Assembly: GCA_018364635.1 (NCBI GenBank)
Contig: JAGZLR010000002.1
Span: forward strand, 1-64,000
DNA: 64,000 bases
Source of the DNA: Clostridiales bacterium
GTDB taxonomy: Bacteria > Bacillota > Clostridia > Lachnospirales > Anaerotignaceae
Direction of reading: 5' to 3'
In this document: piece after piece, positions 7,023 through 16,059 of the stretch
Layout of the letters: every line of letters starts with the position of its first letter
Position numbering within the stretch: the first letter of the stretch is position 1
Notes under the pieces: model-generated
Databases searched by the model: none
What the model saw: only the letters and a program-made list of their open reading frames with translations
Told to the model about the DNA's origin: nothing
Position numbers and translations under genes: made by a program

Positions 7023-8315
7023 ATGTCAGGAATTACAAACCTTGTCGAACACATTCACCTGCCTCGCTTTGTTCGAGTACATCAAATTTTTCCGCATAAT
7101 GAGTTGAGCAAAGAGGACTTGACGTATCGATTGGAAGAAGAGTTTAAAAAGCCGGAGATTAGAAAACTTATTAAGCCCGGCGCACGGATTTGTATTACTT
7201 GCGGAAGTCGTGGAGTATCCAATATGACTTTTGTTACAAAGTGGTTGGTGGACCAACTGAAAGATTTAGAAGCAAAACCGTTTCTTGTGCCAGCTATGGG
7301 CAGTCATGGCGGAGCTACTGCACAAGGGCAGCTCAAAGTATTGGAAAGTTTAGGGATAACAGAAGAAACGATGTGCTGTCCAATTCTATCTTCCATGGAA
7401 ACGATAAGGATTGGCCATGTGGAGGACTTTGATGTTCACATGGATAAAAATGCCTATGAGGCAGATGGTATTATTTTATTAAACCGGATTAAGGCACATA
7501 CCAGTTTTCAGGGACCTGTAGAAAGTGGCCTTATGAAGATGATGGCTATTGGGTTAGGTAAGCAGTATGGAGCCCATATTTGTCATTCTAAAGGCGATGA
7601 TCTCATGTCGCACCGTATTTTTTGTATCGGAAAAGAAATGATTGAGAAGGCGAATATCCTTTTGGGAATAGGTTTGATCGAAAATGCTTTTGATAAAACT
7701 TGTGATTTGGCAGTTTTACCTGCTGAGGAAATTGCCAAAGAAGAACCAAGGCTATTAAAAGAAGCAAAATCGAATATGGGCCGGATTTGGTTTGATTCTT
7801 GTGATGTCCTAATTGTTAAAGTATTGGGAAAAAATTTCAGTGGTGCTGGTATGGATCCCAACATTGTAGGAAGATGTGCGAATCCTAAGTTGAATATGGG
7901 AATTGTTTCTCAAAGACTAGGAATTTTTGATCTTAGTGAAGAGTCCCATGGCAATGCTACAGGCATGGGCAGAGCTGATTTGGCCACAAGACGTTTTTTT
8001 GATAAAATTAGTTTTGACGAAACTTATCCTAATTTTATAACGGGATACTCTCCTAATGGGTATTTAATCCCAATCATTGTAGATAGCGATGAAGAAGTGA
8101 TGAAAGCAGCGGTAGCATCTTGTTTAAATATTGATTATGAGTCTCCAAGAATTATTATAATGAATAATTCCCTGGAAATCGAAAACATTTTGATTTCGGA
8201 GGCGATGATTCCGGAAGCAGAAAATAATAATACAATTGAAATAGAAGGAGAACCATTTTCGTTGGAATTTGACGAGTCAGGTACAATGTTGACAAAAATT
8301 GAAACACGTTTCTAA
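7023..8315 (+). CDS. LarA-like (DUF2088 family) 2-hydroxyacid racemase/epimerase
   Basis: 430 residues from ATG 7023 (AAGGGG eight bases upstream; an in-frame TTG at 7017 is less well placed). The N-terminal half matches the lactate-racemase domain: ITCGSRGVSN, FLVPAMGSHGGATAQGQL, DGIILLNRIKAHTSFQG and ESGLMKMMAIGLGKQYGA followed by a His-rich HICHSKG. In characterised LarA enzymes, His residues at these places and a Lys hold and tether a nickel-pincer (NPN) cofactor. The Lys in GLMKMM and the His in MGSHGG, IKAHTS and GAHICHS are candidates. Relatives act on lactate, malate, gluconate and other 2-hydroxyacids. No larB, larC or larE cofactor genes are in the window. It is the last gene of a three-gene operon ending at a terminator. 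Substrate unknown. Confidence 0.8.
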   Translation: MSGITNLVEHIHLPRFVRVHQIFPHNELSKEDLTYRLEEEFKKPEIRKLIKPGARICITCGSRGVSNMTFVTKWLVDQLKDLEAKPFLVPAMGSHGGATAQGQLKVLESLGITEETMCCPILSSMETIRIGHVEDFDVHMDKNAYEADGIILLNRIKAHTSFQGPVESGLMKMMAIGLGKQYGAHICHSKGDDLMSHRIFCIGKEMIEKANILLGIGLIENAFDKTCDLAVLPAEEIAKEEPRLLKEAKSNMGRIWFDSCDVLIVKVLGKNFSGAGMDPNIVGRCANPKLNMGIVSQRLGIFDLSEESHGNATGMGRADLATRRFFDKISFDETYPNFITGYSPNGYLIPIIVDSDEEVMKAAVASCLNIDYESPRIIIMNNSLEIENILISEAMIPEAENNNTIEIEGEPFSLEFDESGTMLTKIETRF

Positions 8316-8359
8316 AAATAAAACTAAAATTTTATTATTTGATTTAGCAAAAGAATGAT

Positions 8360-8390
8360 AAAAAAGCTGAACTAGGGTTCAGCTTTTTTA
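8360..8390 (+). terminator. Rho-independent terminator of the LarA-like operon
   Basis: Stem AAAAAAGCTGAAC / GTTCAGCTTTTTT with loop TAGG. The A/T flanks make it usable from both sides. Confidence 0.9.
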
Positions 8391-8658
8391 TTGTCAGAGG
8401 GTGTTTAGACTTTCGAAAAGATTTCCTTTAGATAGAAATTTTATGTTATTTTTGGGCATAGAATACAGTTTTTTGAGAAAAATGATAAGAATGAAGAATA
8501 GATATTGTTGGAGCATAGCAAAAATCATGCTACAAACTATACTTAAGTCTATAGAAAGATATATCATTCCAAGTGCTTATTTCTCGGGCTATAGTATTTA
8601 CATTTTCGGCGGTTTTGATAAAATAAAGTTAAAATAGACAAAAGAAAGAGGAGAAAAA
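8391..8658. other. Intergenic region with promoter, no gene
   Basis: AT-rich spacer between the LarA-like operon and the FtsA-like gene. A 78-codon ORF within it (8401-8637) has neither a ribosome binding site nor a protein-like composition and is not called. The promoter for the next gene lies at its right end. Confidence 0.6.
8597..8624 (+). promoter_or_regulatory. Sigma-A promoter of the FtsA-like gene
   Basis: -35 TTTACA (8597-8602), 16-bp spacer, -10 TAAAAT (8619-8624), about 35 bp before the ATG and just ahead of the AAAGAGGAG ribosome binding site. Confidence 0.5.
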
Positions 8659-10743
8659 ATGGGGGCTAATGAAAATATCGTTGACAAAGGAAACCAGAAA
8701 CGATCTAATAACACAATTTTCGCTCTTGATATAGGCACCAGAAGTATTATAGGTATGGTTGGAAAATTAGAAAATGAAAAAGTAGATGTAATAGCAATTG
8801 AAAAAGCAGAGCATACAGGCAGGGCAATGATAGATGGACAGATTGAAAATATAGATCAAGTGGCGGACTTGGCAAATAGCGTTAAGTGCAGATTGGAAGA
8901 GAAAACAGGTGAAAAGCTTGAGAGAGTCTGTATAGCGGCGGCAGGAAGGGCGTTAAAGACTGAGAAGGTATCATTTGATCTTGAACTTGATTCAGTTCAG
9001 CTTATCACTGAAGAGACGATAAGCAGGCTAGAAGCTGGTGCTATCAGTGCAGCTGAAGAGAGTTTTTCGTCCTCCAGTACAGAAGAGGATATACAGAGAA
9101 GATTTTATTTAGTAGGATATTCTACAATTCAGTATTATCTTGATAATTATATGATGTCAAGCTTAAAAGATCATCATGGAAAAAATATTAAAGTAGATAT
9201 TATAGCAACATTTCTTCCTGGTGAGGTAGTTGAAAGTCTCTATACAACGATGAATAAAATCGGTCTTGAGGTAGCAAGTGTTACTTTGGAACCAATCGCA
9301 GCTATTAATGCCGCAATACCAGAGAATTTAAGGCTACTGAACCTTGCTTTGGCGGATATCGGTGCAGGTACAAGTGATATTGCAGCTTGCCGTGATGGCA
9401 GCGTCATTGGCTATACTATGGCTACAGTGGCAGGGGACGAAATTACAGAAGTCATCATGAAGGAATATTTAGTGGACTTTCACACTGCAGAGAAAATAAA
9501 ATTGCAGTTAGAAGAACAAGAAGATATAGTTTTTACTGATGTTTTAGGATTTGAACAGAAAATACAATGTGAGGAAGTCATAAAATGTATTGATCAGGCA
9601 TCCGAAAGACTCTGTGATGAGATAGCGGACAAGATTGTTGAGATCAATGGTGGCAGTACCCCATCAGCCGTATTTTTGTCTGGCGGCGGAAGTCGTTTAA
9701 AAGGATTGAGGGAAGGAATTATTGATCGACTTCAAATGAGCCCAAACCGAGTGGCAATTGCAGGAAATAACTTCCAAATGTATGCTTTTTCTGAACAATA
9801 TGAATTAAATAATCCTGAGTATGCTACGGCAATTGGAATATTGATTTCTTCTGGTTTCAATCTAATCAATGATAGTTTCCAAATTACTTTAAATGATAAA
9901 CCTGCAAAGCTTTTTAGAAGTGGTGCATTTAATGCAAGAGATCTGCTTATGATGAATGGTTATAGCTATCAGGACTTAATTGGAAAATCGGGAAAGAATA
10001 TCATTCTTTCTGTAAATGGACAAAGAGTTGTATTCTATGGAACACATGCAGAGCCAGCAGTGTTACGAATCAATAATCATGATGGAAAGTTGTCAGATAT
10101 TATCCATGCTGGGGATAGTATAACATTTATTCCGGCAGTAAGTGGCAGCACCCCAAAGATTTTTATCAAGGATCTTGAGGGGGCAAAAGAGGCAGAAAAG
10201 ATTTATTTAAATGGATGTTTCGCGGATCTATTTACTTCTGTAGCATCTGGAGATTCGGTGGAATTTAAAAATCGTGGTGAGGAATCTATCGGATATGAAC
10301 ACAAAGAAATTATGAATGATCAATCAGAAAAAAGTGACTTAGAAAAGGACACAAATAATGATTTATCTGAAAAGAATCAGAGAGAAACTGGTGCTATTGA
10401 GCCTAACTATAATATCAAAACTGAATATTCTGTTGTAAGAGAGGATAAAAACAATATAGAGAATTTTTTAGAAGGGAAGGAGAAAGAAGAGATATCAGCC
10501 TCTAGTAAAGTCCAACCTATGGAGATTACATTTATGCTTAATGGAGAGAATTTAACGCTGCCTAGAAAAGGAAAAGATACTCCTTATTTTTTGATGGATA
10601 TTCTTGAATATTCTGGTTTGGATTTTGATAATTTAAAAAATGAAGTTGTCCTTAAAGTAAATGGACTTAACGGATATTTCCAGCAACCTTTAAAGGAAGG
10701 CGATGAGATATTAATTTTTGAAAAAAAAGAACAGAATGGATAA
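8659..10743 (+). CDS. FtsA/PilM-like actin-fold ATPase with long C-terminal extension
   Basis: 694 residues. The first about 400 form an FtsA-type actin fold: phosphate-1 loop FALDIGTRSIIGMVG near residue 22, an SHS2-like 1C subdomain, phosphate-2 loop ALADIGAGTSDIAACRDG near 235 and adenosine loop VFLSGGGSRLKGL near 340. The remaining about 290 residues are atypical: a linker with beta segments, a charged low-complexity stretch (about 545-620) and a C-terminal domain of about 65 residues (ITFMLNGENLTLP to DEILIFEKK) that looks beta-grasp-like. Ordinary FtsA is about 420 residues and ends in a membrane-binding amphipathic helix, which is not evident here. No ftsZ or pilMNOQ genes accompany it. 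It could be a diverged division protein or a filament/pilus scaffold. Flanking genes give no clear role. Confidence 0.75.
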   Translation: MGANENIVDKGNQKRSNNTIFALDIGTRSIIGMVGKLENEKVDVIAIEKAEHTGRAMIDGQIENIDQVADLANSVKCRLEEKTGEKLERVCIAAAGRALKTEKVSFDLELDSVQLITEETISRLEAGAISAAEESFSSSSTEEDIQRRFYLVGYSTIQYYLDNYMMSSLKDHHGKNIKVDIIATFLPGEVVESLYTTMNKIGLEVASVTLEPIAAINAAIPENLRLLNLALADIGAGTSDIAACRDGSVIGYTMATVAGDEITEVIMKEYLVDFHTAEKIKLQLEEQEDIVFTDVLGFEQKIQCEEVIKCIDQASERLCDEIADKIVEINGGSTPSAVFLSGGGSRLKGLREGIIDRLQMSPNRVAIAGNNFQMYAFSEQYELNNPEYATAIGILISSGFNLINDSFQITLNDKPAKLFRSGAFNARDLLMMNGYSYQDLIGKSGKNIILSVNGQRVVFYGTHAEPAVLRINNHDGKLSDIIHAGDSITFIPAVSGSTPKIFIKDLEGAKEAEKIYLNGCFADLFTSVASGDSVEFKNRGEESIGYEHKEIMNDQSEKSDLEKDTNNDLSEKNQRETGAIEPNYNIKTEYSVVREDKNNIENFLEGKEKEEISASSKVQPMEITFMLNGENLTLPRKGKDTPYFLMDILEYSGLDFDNLKNEVVLKVNGLNGYFQQPLKEGDEILIFEKKEQNG

Positions 10744-10803
10744 TATAAAATTTTATTCCCTAAATTATATTAAAAGAGCTTTTGAAATAAAATAAGAGAT
10801 TTG

Positions 10804-10826
10804 GACACCTTTAAGGTGTCTTTTTT
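10804..10826 (+). terminator. Rho-independent terminator of the FtsA-like gene
   Basis: Stem GACACCT / AGGTGTC with loop TTA, followed by six T. Confidence 0.85.
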
Positions 10827-10834
10827 ATTTTGAA

Positions 10835-10865
10835 ATGAAAAAATCCCGCCTATTAGGCGGGATTT
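10835..10865 (-). terminator. Rho-independent terminator of the chemoreceptor gene
   Basis: On the minus strand, stem AAATCCCGCC / GGCGGGATTT with a 5-base loop, followed by a T run (read from the A tract at 10838-10843). It lies five bases beyond the chemoreceptor stop codon. Confidence 0.85.
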
Positions 10866-10869
10866 AGAA

Positions 10870-12672
10870 TCAATATTTATCATTAGTAAAAGATGGATGC
10901 GTATCATATGAACTCTGATCGGAAGAGAATTCCGATTCAAATCCAGGGACTGGAGTTGAAGATGAAGTCAAAGAATCATTGAGTTTAAAACGAGCAACAA
11001 GTGATTTCAGAATATGGGATTGACCTGAAAGTTCCTCACTTGCAGCAGCACTTTCTTCCGCAGTAGCAGAGTTTGTTTGAACTACAGAAGAGATTTGGTC
11101 GATACCAACAGAAACTTGTGATATGGAGTTTGCCTGTTCTGTGGAAGCCTCATTAATCTTTTCAATAATTTGTACAGCTTCTTCAACACCTGCAACAGCT
11201 ACTTCCAAAGACGCAGCAGTAGAATTTGCGATATTAGACCCAATCTCAACCGCTTTAATGGAGTTTTCAATTAAGGACGCTGTATTTTTAGAAGCCTCTG
11301 CACTTTTAGAAGCAAGGTTTCTTACCTCATCAGCAACGACAGCAAAGCCTTTTCCAGCTGAACCAGCTCTAGCAGCTTCAACAGCAGCGTTAAGTGCAAG
11401 AATATTTGTCTGGAAAGCGATATCTTCAATTGTTTTAATAATCTTACCAATCTCATTGGAACTTGAGCTAATATCACCCATAGCTGAAATAAGCTGTTGC
11501 ATCTGAAGATTACATTCTTCCATGCTGTTTCCAACATCTTTTGCCTTATTTGTTGCATCGTTAGCATGTTCGGCGTTTTCTTCAACGCGTGTAGAAATTT
11601 CATTAATTGTAGCTGCCAACTCTTCCACAGAACTTGCTTGCTCTGTAGCACCTTGGCTTAAAGCCTGTGCACCATTAGCAACCTGGTCAGATCCACTTGC
11701 AACTTGTTCTGCACTGTGATTGATCTGTAAAAGTGTATCACTCACATTATCTTTTAAATTTTTCATGGATGCAAGAAGAGGGGCAAGATCGCCAATATAG
11801 AGTTCTCTTTTCCTGGATTCAACATTAAAGTTGCCTTGAGCCATTTGGTTAAATATTTCGTTTTCATCAGTAATAACTTCTTTTAAGTGATTAACAATAA
11901 GTTCAGTCATATCTGCCAGTTCTTTTAATTCGTCCTGAGAATTGATATGAGGAGCTGGTGTCGTCATATCGCCATTTTTAAAGAGCATTAGCCTATCCAC
12001 ACAAGCCTTCATTGGTTTGGCAATGCTGTTTGCAATAGAGATACCAAAAAATGTTGATAAAACTAATACAATGATGATAAGGGCGATTGTTAAATAGACC
12101 GTCTTTGTTGTACTTTTTCCGAGGTTATCATTCACTTCATTACCCATGGAGTCTTTAATATCAAGAAGACCTATAATAGAGTTGAAGAAATCTTTATAGA
12201 TTGGATCAAGAGTTTCTTTAATCTCTTTTTGTATAGCAGCTCTTTTGGAATCTGACATTGTTGTTGAAATTTCGCTTAAAATGGATTTCGCTGTATTTAC
12301 ATATTGGTCATAAGCAGATTTCATTTGGTTGTACTGATTTTGGGCTTTATCAGAAACAAGAGTAGGCTCTATTTTTGTAAAATATTGCCCTGTCTCATTG
12401 ATATTCGTATTGAAGTCATTGATACACTGTTGGATATTAGATGATTCCACATATCCTGCTGCAGACTTTAACGCTGTATCAGCTTCGGAAACTGAGGTTG
12501 CAAGGATACCGATATCTCCTTGAGCAAATCCATAGTTTTCTAAAGCGCCTGTATATTGGGCGTCCATGTTTTTAACCACAGCGACACCAACTACACCGGA
12601 TATACTGGCAATGATAGAAACTAAAATAAATGAAATGATTAGTTTCTTTTTGATTTTTAGCCTTTTAAACAT
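10870..12672 (-). CDS. Methyl-accepting chemotaxis protein with periplasmic-type four-helix sensor
   Basis: 600 residues. Membrane segment 1 is at about 12-32, an extracellular helical ligand-binding region runs to about 190 (four-helix-bundle type), and membrane segment 2 is at about 192-212. A HAMP domain (SIAKPMKACVDRL) and a long cytoplasmic coiled coil follow. The hairpin tip that contacts CheA/CheW reads IEDIAFQTNILALNAAVEA, then GFAVVADEVRNLA. The C-terminus is Ser-rich with no CheR-docking pentapeptide. It is transcribed alone, convergent with the FtsA-like gene and divergent from the flagellar operon. The ligand cannot be inferred. Confidence 0.95.
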   Translation of the reverse strand: MFKRLKIKKKLIISFILVSIIASISGVVGVAVVKNMDAQYTGALENYGFAQGDIGILATSVSEADTALKSAAGYVESSNIQQCINDFNTNINETGQYFTKIEPTLVSDKAQNQYNQMKSAYDQYVNTAKSILSEISTTMSDSKRAAIQKEIKETLDPIYKDFFNSIIGLLDIKDSMGNEVNDNLGKSTTKTVYLTIALIIIVLVLSTFFGISIANSIAKPMKACVDRLMLFKNGDMTTPAPHINSQDELKELADMTELIVNHLKEVITDENEIFNQMAQGNFNVESRKRELYIGDLAPLLASMKNLKDNVSDTLLQINHSAEQVASGSDQVANGAQALSQGATEQASSVEELAATINEISTRVEENAEHANDATNKAKDVGNSMEECNLQMQQLISAMGDISSSSNEIGKIIKTIEDIAFQTNILALNAAVEAARAGSAGKGFAVVADEVRNLASKSAEASKNTASLIENSIKAVEIGSNIANSTAASLEVAVAGVEEAVQIIEKINEASTEQANSISQVSVGIDQISSVVQTNSATAEESAAASEELSGQSHILKSLVARFKLNDSLTSSSTPVPGFESEFSSDQSSYDTHPSFTNDKY

Positions 12673-12756
12673 TTTTTTTCCTCCTTAAATTCGCCAAATT
12701 AGAATGAAGAATGAGAAGCTAAAATAGCAGAACCCTTCCCATAAACTCTGTTAATT

Positions 12757-12786
12757 ATTATATCGACAAAAAATGCGAAATGACAA
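12757..12786 (-). promoter_or_regulatory. Promoter of the chemoreceptor gene
   Basis: Minus strand: -35 TTGTCA (12786-12781), 18-bp spacer, -10 TATAAT (12762-12757). The -10 is embedded in GTCGATATAAT, so the sigma-28 core GTCGATAT overlaps the sigma-A box, although no TAAA/TAAT -35 is correctly spaced for sigma-28. Confidence 0.5.
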
Positions 12787-12795
12787 TAGCTATTT

Positions 12796-12821
12796 TAAAA
12801 ATTCTTATAGATTGCCGAATA
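12796..12821 (+). promoter_or_regulatory. Sigma-28-like element upstream of the flagellar operon (weak)
   Basis: TAAA (12796-12799), 14 bp, GCCGAATA (12814-12821). This compares with the Bacillus sigma-D consensus TAAA-N14-16-GCCGATAT, mismatching in the last bases. It lies about 320 bp before flgB. Confidence 0.3.
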
Positions 12822-13002
12822 ATTGGTTAAAATGTCATATTTATTCCACAAAACATAACAAAGTACTACATTGGTAATATCTGGATTGTATAATTTGAAG
12901 AATGGATTCAATAAGTTTTGTTTATCATCTGTGAAAGTTGCTATTTAAAAACAAAAAATAGGAGATTTTACTTGGAATTTCGACATTTTTCTGGATTTTG
13001 TG

Positions 13003-13031
13003 TTGATTTTTTTAAATAAAGGATATAGAAT
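13003..13031 (+). promoter_or_regulatory. Sigma-A promoter candidate of the flagellar operon
   Basis: -35 TTGATT (13003-13008), 17-bp spacer, -10 TAGAAT (13026-13031), about 100 bp before flgB. Confidence 0.4.
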
Positions 13032-13138
13032 TTAATAAAGAAAATTGTATGATAAATTTAAGACGTATGGAAAGAAAGAGAAAGACAATTTTAATGTAAT
13101 ATTTTAAAGAATTTAATTAGCAAAATGGAGGGGAACCC

Positions 13139-13522
13139 ATGAGTTTATGGTCAAGTAACTCAATGCTGCTCACAGAAAAATCAATTGATTATCTGTGGAA
13201 AAAACAAGAGGTTACAGCCAATAATTTGGCTAATAATGAAACTCCGAATTTTAAAAGCAGTTATGTTACTTTTGAAGAGGAAATGCGTCAACAAATTGGT
13301 AATAGAAGAAATCAAAACGCAAAAGACATTAAAAGAAAAATTTTAGGTGTCAACCCAAGAATACATACAAATTATAATGAGACAAATCGTCTTGACGGAA
13401 ATAATGTAGATATTATTGCGGAAAATGCTGAGATGGCAAAAAGTGGCATTCAATATCAGTATGCTGCTAGAGCAATCAGTGACGATTTTGCTAGGTTACG
13501 TACAGCAATCAGAGGAAGCTGA
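13139..13522 (+). CDS. flgB: Flagellar basal-body rod protein FlgB
   Basis: 127 residues, close to the family norm. The N-terminal rod-protein motif EVTANNLANNETPNFKSSYV (ANNLAN then P.FK) and the C-terminal helix (MAKSGIQYQYAARAISDDF) pack as the coiled D0 region of axial proteins. It builds the proximal rod above the MS ring and is exported without a cleaved signal. It opens the 27-kb flagellar operon and is preceded by GGAGGGG. Confidence 0.95.
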   Translation: MSLWSSNSMLLTEKSIDYLWKKQEVTANNLANNETPNFKSSYVTFEEEMRQQIGNRRNQNAKDIKRKILGVNPRIHTNYNETNRLDGNNVDIIAENAEMAKSGIQYQYAARAISDDFARLRTAIRGS

Positions 13523-13640
13523 TATTGACAGGTAAAACGACTCCAAAAAAATAATTATCTTTGAGTGTTGGAGATGTCATGCTGATGCAAACTGGGGATT
13601 TGTGTTTATTTAAGCATAAAGATTTGAGGAGGATTTTTGT

Positions 13641-14087
13641 ATGGGATTTTTGAATGCGCTTGATGTATGCGCTTCTGGTATGACAGCGCAATGGATGAGG
13701 ATGGATGTGGCGGCTGAGAATATTACAAATGCAACAACGACCAGAACAGAAAATGGTGGGCCTTATCGAAGAAAAATGGTCGTTTTTGAGCCAGTAAGCG
13801 AAAATAACAATTTTAGAAAATATTTGCGTGATGCTTCTTTGCGTCAAGAGGATATTGGAAAGGGAGTAAAAGTGACGCAAATTGTCGAAGATGAAAGACC
13901 TTTTGAGAGGGTATACGATCCTACGCATCCAGATGCGGATGAAAACGGATATGTAGAGATGCCGAATGTCGATATATTAAAGGAAACGATTGACTCGATG
14001 GCAGCAAGCAGAGCTTATGATGCTTCCTTAACTGCCTTTAATGTTTTTAAAACAATGGCGTCAAGAGCGCTGGAAATTGGTAAATAA
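13641..14087 (+). CDS. flgC: Flagellar basal-body rod protein FlgC
   Basis: 148 residues, a usual length. It carries the rod N-terminus (MRMDVAAENITNATTTRTENGGPYRRK) and the C-terminal SMAASRAYDASLTAFN helix with terminal MASRALEIGK. It forms the proximal rod with FlgB. Ribosome binding site GAGGAGG. The 118-bp gap from flgB holds no recognisable element. Confidence 0.95.
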   Translation: MGFLNALDVCASGMTAQWMRMDVAAENITNATTTRTENGGPYRRKMVVFEPVSENNNFRKYLRDASLRQEDIGKGVKVTQIVEDERPFERVYDPTHPDADENGYVEMPNVDILKETIDSMAASRAYDASLTAFNVFKTMASRALEIGK

Positions 14088-14108
14088 TGATTTGTCGGGA
14101 GGGTTTTT

Positions 14109-14411
14109 ATGTTTATTGAGCCTATGAAGGGAATAAGTGAAGTCTCAAAGGGGCAAAGAACTTTTTTTGAAACCACAGAACAAAAAAATACAAGTGTTTT
14201 TAAGGATATATTTACTTCTGCAATAAATGAGGCGAGGGACTCTGAACAAAGATTGGCACAGGCAGAGTATCTACTTGCAACTGGTCAGATCTCAGATCCT
14301 CACACAGTTACCATTGCATCGACAAAAGCTCAGACTTCCATAGATCTTCTTGTAAATTTGAGAAACAAAGCGCTTGATGCTTACAATGAGCTTATGCGGA
14401 TGAATATCTAA
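14109..14411 (+). CDS. fliE: Flagellar hook-basal body complex protein FliE
   Basis: 100 residues. The conserved C-terminal half reads TVTIASTKAQTSIDLLVNLRNKALDAYNELMRM, the FliE signature. FliE links the MS ring (FliF) to the rod and is the first substrate of the export gate. Preceded by GGAGGG, 21 bp after flgC. Confidence 0.95.
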   Translation: MFIEPMKGISEVSKGQRTFFETTEQKNTSVFKDIFTSAINEARDSEQRLAQAEYLLATGQISDPHTVTIASTKAQTSIDLLVNLRNKALDAYNELMRMNI

Positions 14412-14442
14412 ATAAACTGACATTATATTAAGAGGGATTAAA

Positions 14443-16059
14443 TTGAAAGAACGTCTATTAAATGTATGGAATACAATAAAGGAAAAAACTTCTGCCTTAA
14501 GCTCTAAAATGAAAAAGCTAATTATTGGCGGTATTGTGTTTTGTATACTAATCTCGGTTGGCATTGCCGTTTGGCTGAACAACAAACCTTATGAGGTATT
14601 GTTTGAAAAGATGAACAGCGAAGAGGCCAGCGAGGTAATAGGAAAGCTTCAGGAAGAAGGCATCGAGTACAAGTATCAAAATGACGGAACGATCTTAGTT
14701 CCAGCGGATCAGGAAGAGGCTTTGAAAGCGCAGTTGGTTTATGAAGGATATCCTGACAGTGGATTTACATATCGAATGTACTTGGATAATGTGAGCTTGA
14801 CTTCTACGGAATCTGAGAAAGAGCATTATGAACTTTTAGATTTACAGGAGAAAATGGGAGCTACTATTTCTTTATTCCCTAATGTAAAGGATGCGAAGGT
14901 GACCATTGCTTTAGGCGAAGATAAGAGATATGTTTTGGATGATAAAAATAAAACAGAGGCGTCTGCATCAGTAACGGTTTTAACCGATGACGGAGAAGCA
15001 ATAGATAATGAAGGTGTAAAAGCAATACAGCGTCTTGTATCAAATAGTATCCCAGGAGTTCAATTTAGTAATGTTGCAGTTATATGTAATGGTCAGGATG
15101 TCACTGTAGAGGAAGAAAGTGAATCGCAGTCGGCTGCAAATAAACTAAAACTTGCTTTTGAAAAGGAAGTAGAAGACAGGGTACGAAAAAAGATATCAGA
15201 TGTACTTTTGCCAATTTATGGTAATGGACACTATCAAATTTCTGTTAAAAGTGAAGTTGATATTGATAAAAAACTGCGTGAGATAACAAATTATTCAGCG
15301 GAAGATCCAGAAAAAAATACAGGTGTCATCTCTTCAGAAAGCTCTGGATGGGAAATAGACAGAGACAATACTGGAGAGGGGGGGGTACCAGGTACTGAGA
15401 CAAATGCCGATATTCCAGTCTATACACAAATAACAACGGATGGAAGCGAGAATTATGTTGGAGCTGACGGAGATATTAATTATTTAGTAGATCAGCTAAA
15501 AGAACAAACGGAAATTCGAGCGGGAGACATTACTGATTTGACAGTAGCAGTAATTATTGATGGAAATGATTTAGGCGGAGTGGAGAGAGATAATCTGGTA
15601 TCGTTGATTGCAAAAGCGGCGGGCATAGATCCAGCTGTTGAGGACGATAAAATTGAGATTGTCAATGTTCCGTTTTATAGTGATAAGCCCGAGGAGGAAC
15701 CAGATGATAGTTCATCCAATAGGTTACCTCTGACAAAACAACAAATTGTAATAATAGCAGCGATTGCAGGTATTGCTTTATTATTAATTATTATATTGAT
15801 TGTAGTATTATTGTTAAGAAGAAGAAAGCGTGCTCTTGAGCGGGAAAGAGAGGAAGAGTATGGCTATGCAGCGCCATTAGCAAGTGCTATAGAATCTGCC
15901 AACGAATCTGATGATAACTTAAGTGACGATCTGTTGAACTTGAAAAATGAACGAGGTATGGAGCTTAAAAATAAGATCAGAACGTTTACAGAAGAGAATC
16001 CAGAAATTTCGGCTCAACTTTTAAAACAGTGGCTGAAAGGAGGAGACAACAATGGTTGA
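14443..16059 (+). CDS. fliF: Flagellar MS-ring protein FliF
   Basis: 538 residues, starting at TTG 14443 behind AGAGGG. Membrane helix 1 is at about 25-45. The YscJ/FliF ring-building domain follows (YEVLFEKMNSEEASEVIGKL, then VPADQEEALKAQLVYEGYP), with a long extracytoplasmic region. Membrane helix 2 is at about 432-456. The cytoplasmic tail (ENPEISAQLLKQWLKGG) is the FliG-binding helix. It makes the MS ring that houses the export gate and carries the rotor. The stop overlaps the fliG start by eight bases, indicating translational coupling. Confidence 0.97.
   Translation: MKERLLNVWNTIKEKTSALSSKMKKLIIGGIVFCILISVGIAVWLNNKPYEVLFEKMNSEEASEVIGKLQEEGIEYKYQNDGTILVPADQEEALKAQLVYEGYPDSGFTYRMYLDNVSLTSTESEKEHYELLDLQEKMGATISLFPNVKDAKVTIALGEDKRYVLDDKNKTEASASVTVLTDDGEAIDNEGVKAIQRLVSNSIPGVQFSNVAVICNGQDVTVEEESESQSAANKLKLAFEKEVEDRVRKKISDVLLPIYGNGHYQISVKSEVDIDKKLREITNYSAEDPEKNTGVISSESSGWEIDRDNTGEGGVPGTETNADIPVYTQITTDGSENYVGADGDINYLVDQLKEQTEIRAGDITDLTVAVIIDGNDLGGVERDNLVSLIAKAAGIDPAVEDDKIEIVNVPFYSDKPEEEPDDSSSNRLPLTKQQIVIIAAIAGIALLLIIILIVVLLLRRRKRALEREREEEYGYAAPLASAIESANESDDNLSDDLLNLKNERGMELKNKIRTFTEENPEISAQLLKQWLKGGDNNG

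Larger units (their letters stand above)
12673..13138. other. 466-bp divergent promoter region between chemoreceptor and flagellar operon
   Basis: AT-rich, no ORF of interest. It holds the chemoreceptor promoter (minus, 12786-12757). Plus-strand candidates for the flagellar operon are a sigma-28-like TAAA-N14-GCCGAATA (12796-12821), a perfect TATAAT (12889-12894) without a good -35, and a sigma-A pair TTGATT-17-TAGAAT (13003-13031). Which one is used cannot be decided from sequence. Confidence 0.5.

Noticed and set aside
8401..8637. 78-codon ORF before the FtsA-like gene
   Set aside because: No ribosome binding site, odd composition, and it overlaps the terminator-promoter spacer.
10870..12672. 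Plus-strand ORFs inside the chemoreceptor gene (for example 11123-11506)
   Set aside because: Antisense shadows of the coiled-coil coding sequence.
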